The notes under the pieces are model-generated. The model did not search any database. It was given only the letters and a program-made list of their open reading frames with translations, and was not told the origin of the DNA. This document shows positions 8,200 to 15,495 of a stretch of DNA of 57,766 bases, piece by piece. Positions within the stretch are counted from its first letter, which is position 1, and every line of letters begins with the position of its first letter. This DNA is from Luminiphilus sp. (GTDB lineage: Bacteria > Pseudomonadota > Gammaproteobacteria > Pseudomonadales > Halieaceae), in NCBI GenBank assembly GCA_029242325.1, contig JAQWUD010000033.1, positions 1 to 57,766 of the forward strand. Reading direction: 5' to 3'. The position numbers were made by a program, and so were the translations under genes.

Positions 8200-8942
8200 C
8201 AGCCCGTCGCCACGATCAAGTCCGCAGGCCTATGAAGGCCGCACTCGCGTTTTTCATGATGTCGCCACCTACCTGCACGGACATCCTCCCCATCCGTCAC
8301 AGGCGTTGTGCAAGGCGAGCAACCCACCGAGAGGTAACCGGCAGCGGCCAAAGGATGTGGCGGCATTTGGTGTTGGGTCTGATATGTCATGAGATCCGAT
8401 GTATTCCAGTCTGCCAGTGGGTTGAACTTCCATTTGCCTCGGGCGCTGTCCCACTCCAAGCGGTCAATTGTTGAGCGCTCGTGGCTCTGATAGCGCTTTT
8501 GCCCAGAAACCCAGCCATCCTGCCCCCTGAGCGCGTGATCGAGCACAGCCACCTTGCGCAGTTGACAGCAGCCATCGGGGTCAGTCAGGTGAAGCATACC
8601 GTTCGCATCGGAGCGCTTCTCTGATAATGGGTCGAGCCCGACTGTTTTAACGGACTGAAGGCCAAGGTGACTCACCAGTTCGTCCCGGTAGGCCAATGTC
8701 TCGTCAAAATGAAACCCCGTGTCGATAAAGATGATTGGTGCCGAAGGCGCGACATCTGCGATTAAACGCAGTAACACGGCGCTTTCCGCACCAAAACTCG
8801 TCACCGCCGCGACCTGCCCAAAAGGTCGATGAGTAGCAAAAATAAAAGACAAGAATTCGCGGGTGTCCAAACCAGCAAGCGCGTGGTGCTGTCTGGTGAA
8901 ATCCGCGGGGAGATTGTGGTTTGCGTATCGATTAGGCTGCAT
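8199..8942 (-). CDS. cysH: Fe-S type adenylylsulfate (APS/PAPS) reductase
   Basis: 247 residues; reduces activated sulfate to sulfite with thioredoxin in assimilatory sulfur metabolism. It has the PP-loop type nucleotide-binding region (TSFGAESAVLLRL), DTGFHFDETL, and the catalytic C-terminal RECGLH cysteine. It also has the cysteine pairs GCCQLRK and GCSPC that ligate a [4Fe-4S] cluster. The enterobacterial PAPS reductase lacks these pairs, so this enzyme is more likely to use APS directly, as in Pseudomonas-type APS reductases; that preference is inferred from the motifs. The start overlaps the end of the sulfite reductase gene by 11 nt. Confidence 0.92.
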   Translation of the reverse strand: MQPNRYANHNLPADFTRQHHALAGLDTREFLSFIFATHRPFGQVAAVTSFGAESAVLLRLIADVAPSAPIIFIDTGFHFDETLAYRDELVSHLGLQSVKTVGLDPLSEKRSDANGMLHLTDPDGCCQLRKVAVLDHALRGQDGWVSGQKRYQSHERSTIDRLEWDSARGKWKFNPLADWNTSDLMTYQTQHQMPPHPLAAAGYLSVGCSPCTTPVTDGEDVRAGRWRHHEKRECGLHRPADLIVATG

Positions 8943-10584
8943 CTGCTACCTCGTATAATGCTGATTTGAAAGTCGCGGTCCCCAACCGCCTCACGGTCTC
9001 GCTGAAAACTTCATTGCTGTCGCGTCGCAGCGCGAGGTAGGCGCTAAACAGTCGGTCTAGAGCTAGCAGTAGCTCTGACTCCGTAAATCCGGGACCCATT
9101 TTTTCACCCACGGCGGCGTCCATGCCCGTGCGGCCGCCAAGGGTGATCTGGTAGTTTTCTACGCCGGCTTTATCCAGCCCAAGGATGCCGATGTCGCCGA
9201 CATGATGATGGCCACACGCATTGATACAGCCGGAAATCTTGATCCTCAGTGGCCCCAGCTCCTGCTCCAGACTCTCATATCGCAGTGCGATTTGTTGTCC
9301 GATGGGAATCGACCTTGCGGTGGCCAACGCACAGTAGTCCATACCCGGGCAGGCGATCAGATCAGATACCAAACCGATATTGGCAGTCGCGAGGCCCTCT
9401 CGCTGTAACCGATCAAAAACCGCCATCAGGTCAGACTGCGCAACATGGGGCAGTACGATGTTCTGCTCATGACTGACGCGCAGCTCGCCGAAGCCCACCT
9501 GCTCAGCCAAGTCTGCCAATGCGCGCATTTGTGAAGCACTCGCATCCCCGGGCGCATGTCCATGGGCCTTCAAACTAACCGTGACCGCGGCGTAGCCCTC
9601 TTTCAGATGCGGCGTAACGTTTTGCTTAACCCAACCTTTGAAATCTGCTCGGCTGTTCACAGCGTCCCAATATGGCCCTACATCACGCGAAGGTAACGTC
9701 GGAATGGCAAATGCGTTGAGCAGCGACTCTAACTGCGCTTCGGATGAATCCCCAAATGTGTCATTAATACGTGGCAATATGCGTTCTACTTCATATTTAA
9801 ACGCCTCTAGACCCATAGACTGAAACAATATTTTGATCCGGGCTTTGTATTTGTTGTCCCGTCGGCCCGCGAGGTTGTAGACCGTTAAAATACCTTCAAG
9901 GTGAGGCAGCAACCTGTCGACGGGCACGCTTTTGAACACCAGCGAGCCCACCACCGGGGTTCTGCCGAGCCCGCCCCCAATATAGATGTCAAAAGCTGGT
10001 CCGCAAGCGCCTGCGACGAGCCGCAATCCAATATCATGCGCTTTGATCACGGCTCGGTCCTGTCGTCCTGCGCTGATGGCGATTTTGAATTTGCGTGGAA
10101 GAAATTGGAATTCCGGGTGATCTGTCGACCATTGTCGAATCCACTCCGCGTATGGCCTGGGGTCTGCAACTTCATCCAGCGCCGCGCCGGCGAAGTGATC
10201 GGTGGTCACATTTCGAATGGTATTGCCGCTGGTTTGAATCGCGTGCATATCCAGTTCAGCAAGCGCGTTGAGAATATCGGGTGTATCAACCAGTTTCGGC
10301 CAGTTGAACTGTATATTCTGGCGGGTAGTCAAGTGCCCATAGCCTTTGTCCCACCGCTCAGAGATATTCGCCAAACCCCTCATTTGATGAGCTGACAACG
10401 TGCCGTAAGGTATCGCCACACGTAGCATGTAAGCGTGCAACTGCAGATACACACCATTCATCAGCCTCAACGGCTTGAACTCATCCTCAGTCAACGCACC
10501 GGAGAGCCGTCGGGACACCTGGTCGCGATACTGGCACACCCGTTCCTTCACGAATGAGCGATCAATTTCACTGTACCGATACAT
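8932..10584 (-). CDS. cysI: Sulfite reductase hemoprotein (CysI / nitrite-sulfite reductase family)
   Basis: 550 residues, the usual length for the siroheme [4Fe-4S] subunit. It has the duplicated ferredoxin-like/4Fe-4S layout, with the cluster-siroheme ligands in CPGMDYC (C-x5-C) and CINAC (C-x3-C) followed by GHHHVGDIGILG. The N-terminal half shows RQNIQFNW and GNTIRNVTTD. It makes the six-electron reduction of sulfite to sulfide. No flavoprotein CysJ is encoded nearby, so ferredoxin or another donor is likely. The start is an ATG behind a good GAGAGG ribosome-binding site inside the end of the DUF2849 gene. A nitrite-reducing role is less likely given cysH and DUF934 downstream. Confidence 0.9.
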   Translation of the reverse strand: MYRYSEIDRSFVKERVCQYRDQVSRRLSGALTEDEFKPLRLMNGVYLQLHAYMLRVAIPYGTLSAHQMRGLANISERWDKGYGHLTTRQNIQFNWPKLVDTPDILNALAELDMHAIQTSGNTIRNVTTDHFAGAALDEVADPRPYAEWIRQWSTDHPEFQFLPRKFKIAISAGRQDRAVIKAHDIGLRLVAGACGPAFDIYIGGGLGRTPVVGSLVFKSVPVDRLLPHLEGILTVYNLAGRRDNKYKARIKILFQSMGLEAFKYEVERILPRINDTFGDSSEAQLESLLNAFAIPTLPSRDVGPYWDAVNSRADFKGWVKQNVTPHLKEGYAAVTVSLKAHGHAPGDASASQMRALADLAEQVGFGELRVSHEQNIVLPHVAQSDLMAVFDRLQREGLATANIGLVSDLIACPGMDYCALATARSIPIGQQIALRYESLEQELGPLRIKISGCINACGHHHVGDIGILGLDKAGVENYQITLGGRTGMDAAVGEKMGPGFTESELLLALDRLFSAYLALRRDSNEVFSETVRRLGTATFKSALYEVADAA

Positions 10585-10882
10585 CGCCCTCTCCTATTGG
10601 CGGCGCAAACACATAGGCGCCGGGGCCGTTTGCTCGGATTGCCTCGCGGTAATGACGAGCAACCGTCTCTCCCGGCGAGGTTGAAACCCCCACCAGCTCA
10701 ACCCCAATCACCCGACTCGGGTCATTGACTTTTGCAGCCATAACTTTCGCTGCCTCAAGACAGTCAAACCGATGCGCGGCGGAAAGCTGTGTCACCCACT
10801 CCTGAGTTTCGCTGAGGTAGAGAACATGCCCCGCAAGTAGACAATTTGCGGTCACAACTGCGGGCGCATCAAGCCGTGCCAA
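10568..10882 (-). CDS. DUF2849 protein, second gene of the sulfite operon
   Basis: Small protein of the DUF2849 family, typically found between siroheme synthase and sulfite reductase genes. I place the start at TTG 10882 (LARLDAPAVVTANCLLAGHV). An AGAGAGG ribosome-binding site lies just upstream, and the overlap with cysG is then only 14 nt. A longer frame open to 10951 would overlap cysG by 83 nt with no better signal. The product is 104 residues and contains VTANCLLAGHVLYL followed by an acidic/aromatic middle and a GPGAYVFAPP tail. It overlaps cysI by 17 nt. The function is unknown; the conserved neighbourhood suggests a role in assembling or regulating sulfite reductase. Confidence 0.8.
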   Translation of the reverse strand: MARLDAPAVVTANCLLAGHVLYLSETQEWVTQLSAAHRFDCLEAAKVMAAKVNDPSRVIGVELVGVSTSPGETVARHYREAIRANGPGAYVFAPPIGEGDVSVQ

Positions 10883-12287
10883 GCGCCACCTCTCTAGATG
10901 CAATATCCTGTGCACCAATGCCAGTGGCCCGCGAGACGACTGAGTCGGCAATCCCTATTAGGATGATCAACGGACCATTGAAATTCTTTGCATCCAACTC
11001 TCGGGTAAAACCCATCAGGTCGCTCACAAAAGCACGCTGCGCGGGCAGAGAGATGTTCTCGATACAGGTCACAGGCAACCCTCGATCAGCCCCGTGCATC
11101 AATAACCGCCCCTGCAAAAAGGTCGCTGCCTTCCGCCCCATGTACACCGCGAGAGACTGCCCCGAGCGCACCAAGTGCTGCCACTCATGTTCGGCGAAAC
11201 CCTTTGCATCATGCGCGGTCAGGAAGGTAATACTGGAATTCCTATTTCTGCGTGTTAGAGATACCTGCAGTGTGGCCGCAGCGGCTGACGCTGCGGTAAT
11301 ACCGGACACCACTTCAGAACCGATGCCAGCGGCCGCTGCCGCCTCCAACTCTTCATCCAGCCTCCCAAACATACAAGCATCGCCACCCTTAAGGCGCACC
11401 ACCAGCGAACCTTGCAAAGCTTCTTTTACCAAGTGGGCATTGATGTCCTGTTGACTGACAGCCAGACCGAAACCTTTCTTGCCAACACTGATGAATTTGG
11501 CCTCTCTGCGTGCCAGCTCCAAAATATCATTGCTTACCAACCGGTCGTAAACGACCACGTCGGCCTCGTGGATCAGACGTCGAGCCTTCATCGTCAGTAA
11601 TTCCGCATCACCGGGGCCGGCCCCTACAAATGCAATCCGCCCCTCTGGTGCCGACAGTTGCTCGTGCTCCAAAAGAAGCGACTCAAGATAATCCCCAAGA
11701 TCGTTCTCCGACATCGCTGCATCTGGCAGTTCACCCCTGAAGAACGCCCTCCAGAACTGTCGGCGGGGCCGACCGCGCAAGAGTGCTTCCCCCACCCGCT
11801 TTCGGAAGCGCCCAGCTGCAAGCGCGAGGCCTCCCAAATTCTGAGGCAACATAGCCTCGACATCCGCCTTGATTTGCCGCGCCAATACGGGTGCTGCACC
11901 TTCGGTACCGATGGCAACAACAACCGGGTCGCGATCGACCACGGCGGGAGTGATGAAATCGCACTGATCGGGCTCGTCGAGCACATTGACCCAGGCGCCC
12001 GCCTGCCGAGCCCACTCTGCAACTCGTCTGTTAGTCACCTCGTCTTGGGAGGCCGCGTAAACCAGTCTCGCGCCCTCAAGGTCGCTCGCCCGACAAGATC
12101 GCGTGTGCAACGCAAGTTGCCCTTCAGCCGACCAAGCGCGCATCGCTAACGTCGGCGCCTCGCTAATGAGCGTCACTTGAGCGCTGGATTTGAGCACCGC
12201 GCGGCATTTGGCTTCAGCAAGCTGTCCTTCGCCCACCACCACAACACGGCGCCCTTGAGTGGCGACAAATACAGGTAAGTACTCCAT
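10869..12287 (-). CDS. cysG: Siroheme synthase, bifunctional dehydrogenase/ferrochelatase and methyltransferase
   Basis: 472 residues, close to enterobacterial CysG (457). The N-terminal half is the precorrin-2 dehydrogenase/sirohydrochlorin ferrochelatase domain (LPVFVATQGRRVVVVGEGQL with the NAD-binding glycine-rich start, then NVLDEPDQCDFITPAVVDR). The C-terminal half from about residue 215 is the uroporphyrinogen-III methyltransferase (VGAGPGDAELLTMKA, VVYDRLVS, RLKGGDACMFGR, EVVSGITAASAAAA). It makes the siroheme needed by the sulfite reductase encoded two genes downstream. It is first in the leftward operon; a perfect TATAAT lies about 67 nt upstream and overlaps an inverted repeat that looks like an Lrp-type operator. 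Confidence 0.93.
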   Translation of the reverse strand: MEYLPVFVATQGRRVVVVGEGQLAEAKCRAVLKSSAQVTLISEAPTLAMRAWSAEGQLALHTRSCRASDLEGARLVYAASQDEVTNRRVAEWARQAGAWVNVLDEPDQCDFITPAVVDRDPVVVAIGTEGAAPVLARQIKADVEAMLPQNLGGLALAAGRFRKRVGEALLRGRPRRQFWRAFFRGELPDAAMSENDLGDYLESLLLEHEQLSAPEGRIAFVGAGPGDAELLTMKARRLIHEADVVVYDRLVSNDILELARREAKFISVGKKGFGLAVSQQDINAHLVKEALQGSLVVRLKGGDACMFGRLDEELEAAAAAGIGSEVVSGITAASAAAATLQVSLTRRNRNSSITFLTAHDAKGFAEHEWQHLVRSGQSLAVYMGRKAATFLQGRLLMHGADRGLPVTCIENISLPAQRAFVSDLMGFTRELDAKNFNGPLIILIGIADSVVSRATGIGAQDIASREVALGTA

Positions 12288-12323
12288 AGGCTTAGTACTT
12301 TACAGCCACGGCGCTAAAAAAAA

Positions 12324-12342
12324 CAATATTCTTAAATTATTG
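12324..12342. promoter_or_regulatory. Secondary A+T-rich palindrome near the Lrp/cysG promoter
   Basis: CAATA (12324-12328) and TATTG (12338-12342) form an inverted repeat around an A+T-rich centre. Its centre is 34 nt, about three helical turns, from the stronger palindrome at 12357-12377, an arrangement suited to cooperative binding by an octameric Lrp-type protein. Function inferred. Confidence 0.35.
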
Positions 12343-12353
12343 CTTTATAACCT

Positions 12354-12377
12354 ATTATACAGAAATATATTCTGTAT
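12354..12377 (-). promoter_or_regulatory. cysG promoter -10 overlapped by a probable Lrp-type operator
   Basis: On the reverse strand TATAAT occupies 12359-12354. Directly upstream, 12357-12377 is a perfect inverted repeat, ATACAGAA-N5-TTCTGTAT. Its core CAGAAATATATTCTG fits the E. coli Lrp consensus YAGHAWATTWTDCTR at 13 of 15 positions by my count. The operator covers the spacer between the -10 and any -35 of cysG and lies 46 nt before the divergent Lrp/AsnC gene, as expected for autoregulation plus control of the sulfite operon. The -35 itself is poor, which would fit activator dependence. Confidence 0.6.
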
Positions 12378-12422
12378 GTTCGAGTAAAATTGGGATATTG
12401 TCTCGATTAAGCGTGCAAATAG

Positions 12423-12884
12423 ATGACAGCGATGGATTTCACAGACAAAACACTGATCACCCTCCTCCAACGAGATAACTCGTTATCGCTGGATGAACTG
12501 GCCAAACGCACCGGATCTACCAAAACCCCAATTTGGAATCGCATTAAAAAATTGAAGCAACGAGGTGTCATCCGAAGCGAGGTTGCACTGTGTGACCCCG
12601 AGGCACTGGGGTTGAGCGCGTGTTTTTTCATTCTGGTTCAAACCAGCGAACACGACGCCGCTTGGCAGCAGCGATTTTTAGACGTGGTACGCGCACGGCC
12701 CGAAGTAATGGAGGCGCATCGGTTGGCCGGCGAAGTCGACTACTTGTTGAAGGTGCGTGTCGCAGACGCCAAGGCCTACGACAGCTTCTATCAGAGCCTG
12801 ATTGCAGAGGTGAAAATATTCAAAGTCACCGCGCTACTTTCCATGGAGGAAATCAAATACTCAACCGAGCTCGCTCTGCCCTGA
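12423..12884 (+). CDS. Lrp/AsnC family transcriptional regulator
   Basis: 153 residues, the normal family length. An N-terminal winged helix-turn-helix (DKTLITLLQRDNSLSLDELA then TPIWNRIKKLKQRGVI) is followed by a RAM/ligand-binding domain (LSACFFILVQTSEHD, VMEAHRLAGEVDYLLKVRV, ending MEEIKYSTELALP). The ATG at 12423 or the ATG at 12432 could start translation. It is divergent from cysG and shares a 135-nt promoter region carrying an Lrp-like palindrome, so it probably controls the sulfite-assimilation operon, possibly in response to an amino acid such as cysteine or methionine. The ligand is not known. It ends convergent to tRNA-Gly. Confidence 0.88.
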   Translation: MTAMDFTDKTLITLLQRDNSLSLDELAKRTGSTKTPIWNRIKKLKQRGVIRSEVALCDPEALGLSACFFILVQTSEHDAAWQQRFLDVVRARPEVMEAHRLAGEVDYLLKVRVADAKAYDSFYQSLIAEVKIFKVTALLSMEEIKYSTELALP

Positions 12885-12922
12885 TCAGGCCGGGAAGCAG
12901 CAGCAAACTCGAAAAATTTAAA

Positions 12923-12998
12923 TGGAGCGGGAAACGAGGTTCGAACTCGCGACCTCAACCTTGGCAAGGTTGCGCTCTACCAACTGAGCTATTCCCGC
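12923..12998 (-). tRNA. tRNA-Gly (GCC)
   Basis: Reverse-strand cloverleaf with acceptor arms GCGGGAA and TTCCCGC, encoded CCA (12923-12925), D-arm TAGCTCAGTTGGTAGAGC, anticodon GCC at 12963-12965 in the stem-loop AACCTTGCCAAGGTT, and T-arm GAGTTCGAACCTC. It follows pgsA by about 34 nt on the same strand, the same order as uvrC-pgsA-glyW in E. coli. Confidence 0.95.
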
Positions 12999-13032
12999 GA
13001 CCCTCATCATTGTAGACCCGAGCGAGGCGGCG

Positions 13033-13611
13033 TCAACTGTCTGTGGAGGCCGGCGCGTCGTCTAGGCTGGCAAGGAAAGCGCGAAAATATAGCACCATCG
13101 ACCACAAAGTCAGCACCACCGCGAGCGCCAGCAAAAATAGCCCGAGCAGGCGCAAGGTTTCCCCCGCAGGCTCCGATGGATACCACAGCAAGATGGGAAT
13201 GGCTGTCATCTGGACGCCCGTCTTGACCTTGGCCATGCCGCTGACCGCAACCGATGCACGCTTGCCCAGTTGTGCCATCCACTCCCTCAGGGCACTGACC
13301 ACAATTTCCCGCCCGATTACCACCATCGCGGCCAGGGTGATGAATACGTTATCCATGCGGTGCAGCAACAGAATCAGTGCAACCGATACCAGCAGCTTGT
13401 CAGCCACCGGATCAAGAAAGGCACCAAACTGCGAAGTCTGCCCCATCCGGCGGGCTACCCACCCGTCGAACCAGTCGGTTACCGCGGCAATGATAAACAC
13501 CACAGCGGCGCCCACGGTGGAAATGGGCTGTGGTAAGTAATAGCAGACCACCATAAGCGGAATCGCCAGCACTCTCAGAGCAGTCAGCAGATTGGGCAGG
13601 TTTAAAGGCAA
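13033..13611 (-). CDS. pgsA: CDP-diacylglycerol--glycerol-3-phosphate 3-phosphatidyltransferase
   Basis: Integral membrane enzyme committing CDP-diacylglycerol to phosphatidylglycerol and cardiolipin. The CDP-alcohol phosphotransferase signature is complete: TDWFDGWVARRMGQTSQFGAFLDPVADK (D-G-x2-A-R-x8-G-x3-D-x3-D). The TTG at 13611 is chosen because it has AGGGAG seven nt upstream and the product then begins LPLNLPNLLTALRV, the family's usual N-terminus (192 residues). The frame also opens at GTG 13653, which adds 14 polar residues. About four to five hydrophobic segments follow. It lies 55 nt downstream of uvrC, as in enterobacteria and pseudomonads. Confidence 0.92.
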   Translation of the reverse strand: MPLNLPNLLTALRVLAIPLMVVCYYLPQPISTVGAAVVFIIAAVTDWFDGWVARRMGQTSQFGAFLDPVADKLLVSVALILLLHRMDNVFITLAAMVVIGREIVVSALREWMAQLGKRASVAVSGMAKVKTGVQMTAIPILLWYPSEPAGETLRLLGLFLLALAVVLTLWSMVLYFRAFLASLDDAPASTDS

Positions 13612-13666
13612 AACAAACTCCCTGTCTCGGCGCTTGATTCTGACACAAGCCACCTGTTCTGTGGGT

Positions 13667-15493
13667 TCAATCGTGAACGCAATGCAAGTGGTCGTAAATC
13701 GTGCGGGCTATCGCCGCACTGATGCCCTTTATTTTGGCCAACTCCTCAACACTGGCATTTCCCACGCCTTTGGCACTTCCAAAGTGGCGCAAAAGCTCGC
13801 GCCGACGCTTGGCGCCAACGCCTGGGATCGTCTCCAACAGTGATTGCTTGCGGGCTTTTGCGCGCTGTCCACGATGCCCACTAATAGCGAAGCGGTGCGC
13901 TTCGTCCCGAATTTGCTGTATCAGATGAAGACCGGGATGATCCCCACGCAGCCGCATCTCCGCTCCGGTGTCCGCGTCTATCAACGTCTCAAATCCGGCC
14001 TTACGAGTTGCCCCCTTTGCCACACCCACCACTTTGACGCTGGTAATGTCGTAGGTCGCCAGCACTTGTCGCGCTTGGGCCACCTGCCCCTTGCCCCCAT
14101 CGATAAATAGAATATCCGGCAGCTGGCCCTCGCCATTGGCAAGGCGCCGGTACCGACGCTCCAGGGCCTGCTGCATGGCGGCGTAATCGTCGCCCGCCGA
14201 GATGTTCTTAATATTGAACTTTCGATAATCTGCTTTGCGCGCGCCGTTGCCATCAAACACAACGCAGGAGGCCATCGTCGCTTCGCCAGAGCTGTGGCTA
14301 ATATCAAAGCATTCCATGCGGGCCGGAAGCTGCTCAAGATCCAGCGCACGGCGCAGAGATTCAAGACGGCCCGCCATCGTTTGCTTGCCCGCGAGAAATG
14401 AACGCAGATTATTCTGAGCATTCTGCGCAGCGATCTGGAGCCAGCGGGCCCGCGCGTCCCTCACCCGGTCCTTGATCAGCACCTTACGGCCCGACTCAGC
14501 ACCCAAAGTCTCTTCCAGCAGCGCGGGATCATCCAGCGCGTGGCTGACGACAATCTCCTGCGGAATCTGCTGCTGCCCCGACAGATAAAACTGTGGAACA
14601 AACGCCTCTAAAATTGCCTCCGGTGGCTCATCGAGTCGGATGTGGGGGTAATAGCTTCGACTGCCGAGCATCCGTGCCTCACGCACGAACAGCACTTGAA
14701 CGCAGGCATGTCCGTGCTCGGTAAATACCGCCATCAAATCGAGATCACCGCGAGCCCCCTCGATATGCTGCGTCGCCTGAATATCCTGCAACTGTGTGAT
14801 CTGATTACGTATCTCTGCCGCTTTCTCGTAGGCCAGTTCAGCCGCAGCGCCTTCCATTTCATCCGCGAGTCGGTTGAGGAGGTCTTGTGACTGCCCGCTA
14901 AGAAACAGCACTGACTTCTCCACCTGAGTCTGATAATCCTCATCAGAGACCAACCCAACACAAGGCCCGGAGCAGCGGTCAATTTGATATTGCAGGCAGG
15001 GCCTGGAACGATTTCGAAAATAACTATCGCGACATTGCCTGACCTTGAAAATCTTTTGCATCAGGTGAAGGGTGGACCGGACGGCTCCAGAACTCGGGTA
15101 GGGGCCAAAATAAGTCCCTTTTTTGCGCTTGGTACCCCGATGAAAGCTCAGCCGCGGCCATCGGTCCTCAGCGGAAAGGTAGATATAGGGATACGACTTA
15201 TCGTCCTTCAGCAAGATATTAAAAGCAGGGCGATACTGCTTAATGAGGTTATGCTCCAGCAGCAAAGCGTCTCTTTCGGTCGTAGTGACCGTTACTTCGA
15301 TGTTGGCGATACGCCCTACCAGCGCCATCGTTTTGGCAGACAAACCCGATGCTCTAAAGTAGCTGGTCACGCGGTTTTTGAGGTTTTTGGCTTTACCCAC
15401 ATAGAGCAACCCCCCCGCCTCGTCGAACATTTGGTAAACGCCCGGCCTGGTCGTCAACTGGGCAAGAAAAGGCCCTGAATCAAAACCAGCCAC
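13667..15493 (-). CDS. uvrC: Excinuclease ABC subunit C
   Basis: 608 residues from the GTG at 15493 (VAGFDSGPFLAQL), two nt after the murB stop; E. coli UvrC has 610. It makes both incisions in nucleotide excision repair. GIY-YIG nuclease domain at the N-terminus (TRPGVYQMFDEAGGLLYVGK), a cysteine-containing middle (RNRSRPCLQYQIDRCSGPC), a UVR domain (about residues 195-230), the RNase H-like second nuclease domain (RMECFDISHSSGEATMASCV, FIDGGKGQVAQA), and tandem helix-hairpin-helix motifs at the end (IPGVGAKRRRELLRHFGS). In-frame starts upstream run into murB and are rejected. The gene is linked to pgsA, as is widespread in gammaproteobacteria; linkage to murB is less usual. Confidence 0.95.
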   Translation of the reverse strand: MAGFDSGPFLAQLTTRPGVYQMFDEAGGLLYVGKAKNLKNRVTSYFRASGLSAKTMALVGRIANIEVTVTTTERDALLLEHNLIKQYRPAFNILLKDDKSYPYIYLSAEDRWPRLSFHRGTKRKKGTYFGPYPSSGAVRSTLHLMQKIFKVRQCRDSYFRNRSRPCLQYQIDRCSGPCVGLVSDEDYQTQVEKSVLFLSGQSQDLLNRLADEMEGAAAELAYEKAAEIRNQITQLQDIQATQHIEGARGDLDLMAVFTEHGHACVQVLFVREARMLGSRSYYPHIRLDEPPEAILEAFVPQFYLSGQQQIPQEIVVSHALDDPALLEETLGAESGRKVLIKDRVRDARARWLQIAAQNAQNNLRSFLAGKQTMAGRLESLRRALDLEQLPARMECFDISHSSGEATMASCVVFDGNGARKADYRKFNIKNISAGDDYAAMQQALERRYRRLANGEGQLPDILFIDGGKGQVAQARQVLATYDITSVKVVGVAKGATRKAGFETLIDADTGAEMRLRGDHPGLHLIQQIRDEAHRFAISGHRGQRAKARKQSLLETIPGVGAKRRRELLRHFGSAKGVGNASVEELAKIKGISAAIARTIYDHLHCVHD

Positions 15494-15495
15494 GC

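Noticed and set aside
10883-10951. Longer start for the DUF2849 gene
   Set aside because: It would overlap cysG by 83 nt and add residues not expected for the family; TTG 10882 has a far better ribosome-binding site.
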